Shown piece by piece: positions 24,585-31,697 of a stretch of DNA of 41,924 nucleotides. The stretch spans positions 1 through 41,924 of the forward strand of contig JAWXBY010000030.1 of the NCBI GenBank assembly GCA_034440355.1. Reading direction: 5' to 3'. The translations under genes and the position numbers were made by a program. Under the pieces are notes generated by a model. That model did no database searches, was not told the DNA's origin, and saw only the letters and a program-made list of their open reading frames with translations. Origin of the DNA: SZUA-430 sp034440355 (lineage in GTDB: Bacteria > Pseudomonadota > Alphaproteobacteria > Micropepsales > Micropepsaceae). Each line of letters starts with the position of its first letter. Position 1 is the first letter of the stretch.

Positions 24585-26491
24585 GCGCGCAAGCCGCTCG
24601 TCGCGGTGGCTTCGCGGCCTAAGGCGGTGAGCGCCGTTAGGACAATCTGCGGGGCGTTGAGGCCGGCGACATCGTATTGTTTTTGTGGGGCGTCGTGGTC
24701 GATGAAGACGTCGGGCAGCGTCAGCGGGCGGAATTTGCAGCCTCGGTCGAAGAGGCCGGCCTTGGCCATGAATTGCATGACGTGGGAGGCGAAGCCGCCG
24801 ATGGAGCCTTCTTCCACGGTGATGAGGACTTCGTGGTTGGCGGCCAGGCGGCGGATGAGGTCTTCGTCGAGCGGTTTGCAGAAGCGGGCGTCGGCCACCG
24901 TCGTGGGCAGCCCACGCGCGCCCAGTTCGTCGGCGGCTTTCAGTGCTTCGGCCAGGCGCGTGCCGAAGCTCAGGATCGCGATCTTTGAGCCTTCGCGGAC
25001 GATGCGGCCTTTGCCGAGCTCGATCGGTGCGCCCTTCGCGGGCAGTTCGATGCCGACGCCTTCGCCGCGCGGGTAGCGCACGCAGGAGGGGCGGTCGTCG
25101 ATGACGGCTTGCGTCGCCACCATGTTCATGAGTTCGAGTTCGTCGGACGGGGCCATCACGACCATGCCAGGCAGCGTCGCCATGAACGTCGTGTCGAAGG
25201 AGCCGGCGTGCGTTGCGCCGTCGGCGCCGACCAGGCCGGCGCGGTCCATCGCGAAGCGCACCGGCAAGCCTTGGATCGCGACGTCGTGGACGACTTGGTC
25301 GTAGGCGCGCTGCAGGAAGGTCGAGTAGATGACCGCGAACGGCTTCAGGCCTTCGGTCGCGAGGCCGGCGGCGAAGGTCACTGCGTGTTGTTCGGCGATG
25401 CCGACGTCGAAGGTGCGGTTCGGGAAGCGCTTGGCGAAGAGGTCGAGGCCGGTGCCCGACGGCATCGCGGCGGTGATGGCGACGATCTTCTCGTCCGCTT
25501 CGGCTTCGGCGATCAGGCTTTCGGCGAAGACCTTCGTGTATTGCGGGGCGTTCGATTGCGTCTTCTTCTGCGCGCCGGTGATGACGTCGAACTTCACGAC
25601 GCCGTGGTATTTGTCGGCGGAGTCTTCGGCGGGCGCGTAGCCTTTGCCCTTTTTGGTCACGACGTGGACCAGGATCGGGCGGTCGATGTCGGCGTCGCGC
25701 ACGTTCTCCAACACCGGCAGCAGGTGGTCGAGGTTGTGGCCGTCGATGGGGCCTACGTAGTAGAGGCCCATTTCTTCGAAGAGCGTGCCGCCCATCGTCC
25801 AGCCGTGCGTGTAGCGTTCGGCCTTGCGGGCGGTTTGTTCGACGAAGTGCGGCATCTTCTTGGCGAGCTGCTTCGTGAAGTTACGCAGCTTTTGATAACC
25901 CGACGACGAGACGACGCGCGAGAGATAGGCGCTCATGCCGCCGACCGGTGGGGCAATCGACATGTCGTTGTCGTTCAAGATGACGATGAGGCGCGAGCGT
26001 GTGGCGCCGGCGTTGTTCATCGCCTCATACGCCATGCCGGCCGACATCGCGCCGTCGCCGATCACGCAGACGATGTTGCGCTTTTCGTTCTTCAGGTCGC
26101 TTGCCACCGCCATGCCGAGGCCGGCGGAGATCGACGTCGAAGAATGCGCGGCGCCGAAGGGGTCGTATTCGCTTTCGCTGCGGCGGGTGAAGCCGGAGAG
26201 GCCGCCGCCCATGCGCAGCGTGCGGATGCGGTCGCGCCGGCCGGTCAGGATCTTGTGCGGATAGGCTTGGTGGCCGACGTCCCAGATCAGGCGGTCGTGC
26301 GGCGTTTGGAAGACGTGGTGGAGCGCGACGGTCAATTCGATGACGCCGAGACCTGCGCCCAGATGGCCACCGGTGACGGAAACGGCATCGATGGTTTCGG
26401 TGCGCAACTCGTTCGCGAGTTGCTTCAACTCGTCGCGCGAGAGGTCGCGCATGTCGGCGGGCGACTTGATCTTATCAAGCAGTGGGGTCAT
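24581..26491 (-). CDS. dxs: 1-deoxy-D-xylulose-5-phosphate synthase
   Basis: First enzyme of the MEP isoprenoid pathway, joining pyruvate and glyceraldehyde 3-phosphate with thiamine diphosphate. At 636 residues it is full length. Visible marks: HLGAGLGVIELTVALHHVF, the IWDVGHQAYPHKILTGRRD substrate loop, the ThDP-Mg motif GDGAMSAGMAYEAMNN with the downstream NDNDMSI, and the transketolase-domain FDVGIAEQHAVTFAAGLA with catalytic Glu and AMDRAGLVGADGATHAG. It follows ispA by 88 bp and overlaps the RNA methyltransferase gene by four bases. The 88-bp gap holds only a weak 14-bp palindrome (26533-26546). Confidence 0.97.
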   Translation of the reverse strand: MTPLLDKIKSPADMRDLSRDELKQLANELRTETIDAVSVTGGHLGAGLGVIELTVALHHVFQTPHDRLIWDVGHQAYPHKILTGRRDRIRTLRMGGGLSGFTRRSESEYDPFGAAHSSTSISAGLGMAVASDLKNEKRNIVCVIGDGAMSAGMAYEAMNNAGATRSRLIVILNDNDMSIAPPVGGMSAYLSRVVSSSGYQKLRNFTKQLAKKMPHFVEQTARKAERYTHGWTMGGTLFEEMGLYYVGPIDGHNLDHLLPVLENVRDADIDRPILVHVVTKKGKGYAPAEDSADKYHGVVKFDVITGAQKKTQSNAPQYTKVFAESLIAEAEADEKIVAITAAMPSGTGLDLFAKRFPNRTFDVGIAEQHAVTFAAGLATEGLKPFAVIYSTFLQRAYDQVVHDVAIQGLPVRFAMDRAGLVGADGATHAGSFDTTFMATLPGMVVMAPSDELELMNMVATQAVIDDRPSCVRYPRGEGVGIELPAKGAPIELGKGRIVREGSKIAILSFGTRLAEALKAADELGARGLPTTVADARFCKPLDEDLIRRLAANHEVLITVEEGSIGGFASHVMQFMAKAGLFDRGCKFRPLTLPDVFIDHDAPQKQYDVAGLNAPQIVLTALTALGREATATSGLRA

Positions 26492-26579
26492 CAGAACCCT
26501 GGACCTTATTACTTAGACTTGGGTGACGTCCGCCTTCTTCAGAAGGTAGTGCACCCCTGACACGCGATTGTTGCGGCAT

Positions 26580-27473
26580 TTAGGCACGCCGGTTAACGAC
26601 ATAGACCGCCAAACCGCGAAGAAGGTCGGCCTTTTCATCGAACACTTCAAGGTGGGCGGCGGCTTGATCGGCGAGCAGTTGGGCCTGCGCGCGGGCGCGT
26701 TCGGGACCGAGGATTGTGACGAACGTCGCCTTCCCGGCCTTTACGTCCTTACCCGCCGCTTTACCCATCTGAACGGGATCGCCTTCGACATCCAGAAGGT
26801 CGTCGGCGATCTGGTAGGCGAGGCCCAGTTCCTGCGCGTAGTTCGACAATGCGTGGCGCGCGGTGGACGAGGCCTTGCCCATGATCGCGCCGGCGTCGAC
26901 GGCGAAAGAGATCAGCGCGCCGGTCTTGAGGCGTTGCAGGCGCGTGATCTGACCGATGTCGGTGAGTTCGCCCTTGGCGTCGATGTCCATCATCTGGCCG
27001 CCGACCATGCCATTCGAGCCCGACGCCTGCGCGAGGCGCGCGACGAGTTCACAGCGCACATGCGGGTCGGGATGCGTTTCTTGTCCGGCGAGCAGTGTGA
27101 AGGCGTGGGTGAGCAGTGCGTCGCCGGCGAGGATCGCCGTCGCTTCGTCGAATTGTTTGTGCGTCGTCGGCTTGCCGCGGCGCAGGTCGTCGTCGTCCAT
27201 CGCGGGCAGGTCGTCATGGACCAGCGAATAGGCGTGGACGCATTCGACCGCTGCGGCCGCGCGCGACAGGGCGCGACGGTCAACGCCGAATTGGCGGCCC
27301 GACTGCATCAGCAGGAACGCGCGAATGCGCTTGCCGCCGTTCAGCGTCGCATAGCGCATGGCCTCGAAGAGGCGCGCTTGCGGGCCTTCGGGTTCGGGCA
27401 AGGCTTCGATGAGCGCGTCTTCGATGAAGGCGGCGGACTCTTTCAACGCCGGGTCGAGGGCGGCATGGGTCAC
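26580..27473 (-). CDS. ispA: Short-chain (E)-prenyl diphosphate synthase (farnesyl diphosphate synthase)
   Basis: A 297-residue isoprenyl diphosphate synthase that condenses IPP onto DMAPP/GPP to make farnesyl diphosphate. The first Asp-rich motif is DDLPAMDDDD (87-96), the GGQMMDID segment is at 158-165 and the second Asp-rich motif DDLLD at 224-228. GGKRIRAFL near 47-55 binds IPP. The start is GTG at 27473, 13 bp after the xseB stop. The residues before the first Asp motif (HAYSLVHDDLP) fit the farnesyl-type bacterial enzymes. Confidence 0.94.
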   Translation of the reverse strand: MTHAALDPALKESAAFIEDALIEALPEPEGPQARLFEAMRYATLNGGKRIRAFLLMQSGRQFGVDRRALSRAAAAVECVHAYSLVHDDLPAMDDDDLRRGKPTTHKQFDEATAILAGDALLTHAFTLLAGQETHPDPHVRCELVARLAQASGSNGMVGGQMMDIDAKGELTDIGQITRLQRLKTGALISFAVDAGAIMGKASSTARHALSNYAQELGLAYQIADDLLDVEGDPVQMGKAAGKDVKAGKATFVTILGPERARAQAQLLADQAAAHLEVFDEKADLLRGLAVYVVNRRA

Positions 27474-27486
27474 TGGGGTCGTCCGA

Positions 27487-27741
27487 TCAGTTCGGGTCGA
27501 GGGGGGTGGTCGACGCGGCGCCGCCGGGACCGATGACGATCTTTTCGATGCGCGCTTCCGCGTCGCGGAGTTTGGCCTCGCAATGGGCCTTCAGCGCGGT
27601 GCCGCGTTCGTAGATGGCGATCGAGTCTTCAAGGTCGACCTGGCCCTTTTCGAGCCGCTGCACGATGTCTTCCAACTGCTTCAGCGCCTGCTCGAACGTC
27701 AGAGCGGCGACGTCGGCGGTGTTCTTGTCGTCTTTTGCCAT
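27487..27741 (-). CDS. xseB: Exodeoxyribonuclease VII small subunit
   Basis: An 84-residue coiled-coil-forming protein with the family core LTFEQALKQLEDIVQRLEKG, VDLEDSIAIYERGTALKAHCEAKL and DAEARIEKI. It binds the XseA catalytic subunit, which is not in the window. It is the first gene of the xseB-ispA-dxs unit, the common order in alphaproteobacteria. Repeat locus C lies directly upstream, where its promoter should be. Confidence 0.95.
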   Translation of the reverse strand: MAKDDKNTADVAALTFEQALKQLEDIVQRLEKGQVDLEDSIAIYERGTALKAHCEAKLRDAEARIEKIVIGPGGAASTTPLDPN

Positions 27742-27812
27742 GCTCGGCGGCCAGCCTTATTCTTGGAAGGCGGGATATACTGTGTCGTAGGGCCAAGGTC
27801 ATCCATTTTCGC

Positions 27813-27920
27813 TCTAGCCCTGGGAGCGCGGGCGTCCCGCCCGCTCTTGCGGACTCTCCACGCGCCGCAGCCGCGGAGTCGCCCAAAGAGCGGGCGGGAC
27901 GCCCGCGCTCCCAGGACTAG
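27813..27920. repeat. Repeat locus C: two hairpin units facing outwards
   Basis: Units at 27813-27848 and 27886-27920 are near-perfect inverted copies but in the opposite arrangement to loci A and B: the CTAG ends lie outside and the AAGAG ends face each other. The 37 bp between them contain GACTC and GAGTC (27852-27856, 27876-27880), the same flank seen outside locus B. The element fills the divergent gap between xseB and the alpha/beta hydrolase gene, so it sits between, or within, two promoters. Confidence 0.9.
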
Positions 27921-27965
27921 CGCTTTTTCGGTTAGGCTGCGTTTTACGATCAAAGAAGAAGGCCA

Positions 27966-28847
27966 ATGACCCAGGACAAAGACCTCTTCCACTTCAACGG
28001 CGCGGACGGTACGCGCATTGCGGCCTATCGTTGGCCGGCCCAAGGGCCGGTGCGGGCGGTGCTGCAGATTTCGCATGGCATGGGGGAGCATGCGTTGCGT
28101 TATTTGGAACCTCTGCAACCTCTGCTCGCGAGCGGGATTGCGGTTTACGCGAACGATCATCGCGGGCATGGGCTCACCGCCACGAAAGAGACGCTGGGCG
28201 AGTTCGGGCCGGGCGGGTTTGCCGCCGTCGTCGACGACATGGCGGTGCTGAGCCGGCTCATTCGTAACGAGCATCCGGGTGTGCCGCTGATCTTGCTCGG
28301 GCACTCGATGGGGTCGTTTGCGACGCAGATTTATTTGCTCGCGCACAGCACGCTGATCGATGGCGTGGTGTTGTCGGGCTCGGCGGCGCTGGACCTTTTG
28401 CCGCCGCCCGATCCGAAGGGCGGGGGCCTTGAGTCCTTCAACGCGTCGTTCGAGCCGGCGCGCACGCCGTTCGACTGGCTGAGCCGTGATCCGGCCGAGG
28501 TCGACAAATACGTGTTCGATCCGTTGTGCGGGTTCACGGTGTCGGAGGACTCGATGGTTTCGGTCTTCAGCGCGGCGGCGCCGATGTTCGAGCCCTTAGC
28601 GCTTCAACGCATTCGCACCACCCTGCCGATGTATGTGTTGGCGGGCGACAAAGACCCGCTGAACAACGGGCTCACGCTGTTGAAGCCGCTCGTCGAGCGC
28701 TACCGCGAAGCGGGTGTGCGGGATATCACGACGGACTATTACAAGGACGGGCGGCACGAGATGTTGAACGAGACCAATCGGGCCGAAGTCGTCGCCAATT
28801 TGGCCAAGTGGATCGACCGTATTGTCACCAAAGCCGACAAGACGTGA
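27966..28847 (+). CDS. Alpha/beta hydrolase (lysophospholipase/monoacylglycerol lipase-like)
   Basis: A 293-residue serine hydrolase. The nucleophile Ser114 lies in GHSMGS, the acid is probably Asp230 in AGDKDPLN and the base His264 in DGRHEMLNE. The oxyanion segment SHGMGEHALRY (36-46) and NDHRGHGLT (63-71) place it with the Serine aminopeptidase S33/lysophospholipase group. No signal peptide, so it is cytoplasmic. The ATG has an AAGAAGG ribosome-binding site. The P450 gene follows after 44 bp in the same direction. Confidence 0.9.
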   Translation: MTQDKDLFHFNGADGTRIAAYRWPAQGPVRAVLQISHGMGEHALRYLEPLQPLLASGIAVYANDHRGHGLTATKETLGEFGPGGFAAVVDDMAVLSRLIRNEHPGVPLILLGHSMGSFATQIYLLAHSTLIDGVVLSGSAALDLLPPPDPKGGGLESFNASFEPARTPFDWLSRDPAEVDKYVFDPLCGFTVSEDSMVSVFSAAAPMFEPLALQRIRTTLPMYVLAGDKDPLNNGLTLLKPLVERYREAGVRDITTDYYKDGRHEMLNETNRAEVVANLAKWIDRIVTKADKT

Positions 28848-28891
28848 GGCGCGCGGGCATGCCATAGTCCGGCCCTCGCAAGGAGGTTCTC

Positions 28892-30133
28892 ATGGCCAAC
28901 GACAGTTCGTCGCGCGCACCCCTGCCCACCGGGCTTCAACTTACAGAACTTGATTCCAACTTCCGCGCCGATCCGCATGCGGTGTTGAGCCGATTGCGCG
29001 ATGAGGCGCCGGTGATGCGGGACAATTTGTTCGGCGCGTTTTTTCTCACGCGATATGACGACATCCGCGGCGTGCTGACGGATCGGACGCTGTTGCGCGA
29101 CGGATCGAAGGCGGAGGCGGCGGCGACGTTCACGCATCGCTTGCGTCAGCCGTTGCCGGGCATGCCGGATGAGGGGCCCACGAGCGTTATTCTTTTCCTC
29201 GACGATCCGGATCATGCGCGCGTGCGCACGCCGTTGATGAAGGCGCTTTACGCGCGGGTCAGCAAAGCGCGGGCGCCGGTCGAGACGATCATCGACGACG
29301 TGCTCGACAAGCTGGACGGGCGCGACACGTTCGATGTCATCGACGAGATCGCCGAGCCGGTGCCGATCCTGGTGATTGCGAAGTTGCTGGGCGTCGATGA
29401 GCATCGCGTCGATGACTTCCGGTATTGGAGCCAAGGGTTGATCTTGAACTTCCATCCCATGCGAACGGAAGAGCAGACGAAGTACATGGTCGACTCGATC
29501 TTGGCGCTGCGCGGGTTCTTCGAGGAAGCGATCGCGGAGCGGCGCGTGAGCCCGCGCGACGATCTGATCTCCGACATCATCGCGGCGCAGGAGCGCGGGA
29601 CGGAGTTGTCGGATCGCGATATTCGCGACAATTGCATTGCGTTTCTCGTCGGCGGCAATTTGACGACCACGGATTTGATCGGCAACGGCGTGCTGACCTT
29701 GCTGCAGCATCCGGAGCAGTTGAAACTGTTGAAGGCCAATCCGGCGTTGATCAGCAAGGCGGTGGAAGAGGTTCTGCGCTATGCGCCGCCGGTGGGGCAG
29801 ACGGCGCGGATTCTCGATCGCGACATGAGCGTCGGCGGTTGTCCGATGAAGAAATCGCAGGTGCTGGTCACCTCGCTGCCCGCCGCGAACCGCGATCCGG
29901 CGACGTATGGCGAGCCGAACCGCTTCGACATCACGCGCGAGCCGGTGCCGCATATGTCGTTCGGCGGCGGGGCGCATATCTGCATCGGCGCGCCGCTGGC
30001 GCGGTTGGAGGCACAGGTGGCGCTGCTCAAACTTTTCGAGCGGTTTCCGAACCTGAAGCTCGCGGAAGCAGCGCCGGCATGGAAGACGACGCCGTTCTTC
30101 CACGGCGTCGAGCGGTTGCGCGTCGAGGTTTAG
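28892..30133 (+). CDS. Cytochrome P450
   Basis: A 413-residue soluble bacterial P450. The heme-ligand loop is FGGGAHICIGAPLA with Cys364, the ExxR motif is Glu293-Val-Leu-Arg296, and the DDPDHARVRTPLMKAL segment is typical. In the I helix the usual acid-Thr pair is replaced: the sequence is GGNLTTTD (254-261), so a leucine stands where Asp or Glu normally is, while the threonine is kept. The substrate is unknown; no ferredoxin or reductase is nearby. A perfect AAGGAGG ribosome-binding site precedes the ATG. The next gene starts two bases after its stop. Confidence 0.93.
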   Translation: MANDSSSRAPLPTGLQLTELDSNFRADPHAVLSRLRDEAPVMRDNLFGAFFLTRYDDIRGVLTDRTLLRDGSKAEAAATFTHRLRQPLPGMPDEGPTSVILFLDDPDHARVRTPLMKALYARVSKARAPVETIIDDVLDKLDGRDTFDVIDEIAEPVPILVIAKLLGVDEHRVDDFRYWSQGLILNFHPMRTEEQTKYMVDSILALRGFFEEAIAERRVSPRDDLISDIIAAQERGTELSDRDIRDNCIAFLVGGNLTTTDLIGNGVLTLLQHPEQLKLLKANPALISKAVEEVLRYAPPVGQTARILDRDMSVGGCPMKKSQVLVTSLPAANRDPATYGEPNRFDITREPVPHMSFGGGAHICIGAPLARLEAQVALLKLFERFPNLKLAEAAPAWKTTPFFHGVERLRVEV

Positions 30134-30135
30134 CA

Positions 30136-30759
30136 ATGGCGGCGACGGGCGAAGATGAGGGACAGGTTTCACAGCCGTCAGCACCGCAGTCAACGCCATG
30201 GGTTCAAATTCTCGTCGGCGCCGTCATCGGCGGTGTCGCCGTGTGGATGATCGTGCTGAGCCAGGCCGGCGTCGCGCCCTCGTCAATGCTTTCTGGCGTG
30301 GCGGCGACGTATCAAGCGGCGCGCGACGCGGTGTTGACGCCGATCGCTGCGGCGTTGGGGGTCGTGTTGTCGCCGGGTTATCGCGATGCGCTCGCCCTTC
30401 TCGCCGTCTTGTTCGCCGCAATCGTGCGCACGTCGTTGCGCTACGCCGCATCGTGGTGGATCATCGCCATCGCCGTGGTACTGGCTTCGGCCGGTGCGCT
30501 ATGGCTGGCCTTCGTTCCGCACCCTTGGGTGCCGACATCAACCGATGTCGCGGAGCGCTGGATCCAACGCGCATTGTATATCACGATCGGCTTCACGATC
30601 CTTGCGCCGCTCGCCGGGCTGATCGGACGGATTATGGATCCGACCGCGCAGGGGCTCGACGAGATGACGGCGCCGCCGGCGATGCTGACGCTATGGAATG
30701 CCGCCGCGATTGCTGCATTCGCCGCGGCACTGTTCTTCATCAATTGGGCGACGACGTAG
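30136..30759 (+). CDS. Multi-pass membrane protein of unknown function
   Basis: A 207-residue protein whose ATG follows the P450 stop by two bases, so the two are one unit. After a polar Gln/Ser/Pro-rich N-terminus there are about five hydrophobic segments (near 23-43, 62-78, 84-118, 143-165 and 185-204). I recognise no family. It ends inside the 3' end of the convergent SMP-30-like gene (20-bp overlap). Confidence 0.7.
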   Translation: MAATGEDEGQVSQPSAPQSTPWVQILVGAVIGGVAVWMIVLSQAGVAPSSMLSGVAATYQAARDAVLTPIAAALGVVLSPGYRDALALLAVLFAAIVRTSLRYAASWWIIAIAVVLASAGALWLAFVPHPWVPTSTDVAERWIQRALYITIGFTILAPLAGLIGRIMDPTAQGLDEMTAPPAMLTLWNAAAIAAFAAALFFINWATT

Positions 30760-31585
30760 AAACGCGGTAGGCCGTCATCGCGCCGGGCAGAAGGTGGGGC
30801 ACGTAGAGCGTGTCGCCGACGAGAAGGAAGTCGTTGATCAGCTTTTGCTCCTTGCGGCTGTCGATGAGGACGGTCTTGGTGCCGTCGGCGGCGAGCGACC
30901 AGAGTTGACCGGGCCATTCGCTGACCAGATAGCGGCCATTGCCCAAGGGGGCGATGCCGTCGCCGTCGCCGAAGCCGTCGGCGAGTTGGGTGAGCGCCTT
31001 CGTCTTCCAGTCCATCGCGATCAGCAGGCCCTGCATCGTGAGGATGACCAGGCGGTCGGGTTCGACGAGCATGCCGTTCACGGCGCGGAGTTTCGGGTCT
31101 TCGATCAGCACCTTCATTGCCCCGCCGTCGAGGACGTAGAGGCGCTGCGTCGCCGAGTCAGAAACCAAGATGCGGCCGTCGGGCGCCAGTGCCGTATCGT
31201 TCAGGAATTTCGCGCCGGGGGCGTCGTACGTCGCGACCATCTTGCCGGTTTTCGTGTCGATCTCGACGAGGCGCGTGATGTCGGCGGCGAAGAGGCGCGC
31301 GCCTTTCAACGTTAGGCCCTTCGGCGCGTTGAGGCCCGTCGCCCACTTCTCTTCCAGGGTTTTTCCGGCGGTCGATACGCGCGCGATGTAGCCGTTGCCG
31401 TCGACTGCGTCGGGTTCGCCGTTGATGTTGGAGACATAGAGAAAGGAGCCGTCGGCCGCGAGCGCGGCGCTCTCCGGCGCGGCAAGCCCGGTGAGGGTCC
31501 ATACGGGTTCGAGCGCGATTTTGTCGCCAGCGAGGGCGGTTGCCGCGAACGATGCCGATAGTACGCCTGCCAAGATCCAGCGCAT
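30740..31585 (-). CDS. Exported SMP-30/gluconolactonase-like beta-propeller protein
   Basis: A 281-residue protein with a Sec signal (MRWILAGVLSASFAATALA). The rest is a six-bladed propeller of the SMP-30/strictosidine synthase-like type: APESAALAADGSFLYVSNINGE, GLNAPKGLTLKGARLFAADI, FLNDTALAPDGRILVSDS, LRAVNGMLVEPDRLVI and a closing INDFLLVGDTLYVPHL. The repeated Asn and Asp in PKG, LND and VNG positions fit the metal site of lactonases, but the substrate is not known. Likely periplasmic. Confidence 0.83.
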   Translation of the reverse strand: MRWILAGVLSASFAATALAGDKIALEPVWTLTGLAAPESAALAADGSFLYVSNINGEPDAVDGNGYIARVSTAGKTLEEKWATGLNAPKGLTLKGARLFAADITRLVEIDTKTGKMVATYDAPGAKFLNDTALAPDGRILVSDSATQRLYVLDGGAMKVLIEDPKLRAVNGMLVEPDRLVILTMQGLLIAMDWKTKALTQLADGFGDGDGIAPLGNGRYLVSEWPGQLWSLAADGTKTVLIDSRKEQKLINDFLLVGDTLYVPHLLPGAMTAYRVSTSSPN

Positions 31586-31697
31586 TTTTCCGCCCTTCCC
31601 TTTTTGCTCTTTGGCGGGGGAGTGTGTCGCGCGCCGTCTCGTGCCACAACGAGCCAGAGACGAGCCAAGTGTTCAACACCGCGTGAGGGCGGCGCTT

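Noticed and set aside
26492..26579. Gap before dxs considered for a riboswitch (dxs uses thiamine diphosphate)
   Set aside because: Only 88 bp with a 14-bp palindrome; no TPP-aptamer-like motifs seen.
20431..27920. Repeats considered as a CRISPR array
   Set aside because: The units are inverted, hairpin-forming, kilobases apart and lack regular spacers or cas genes.
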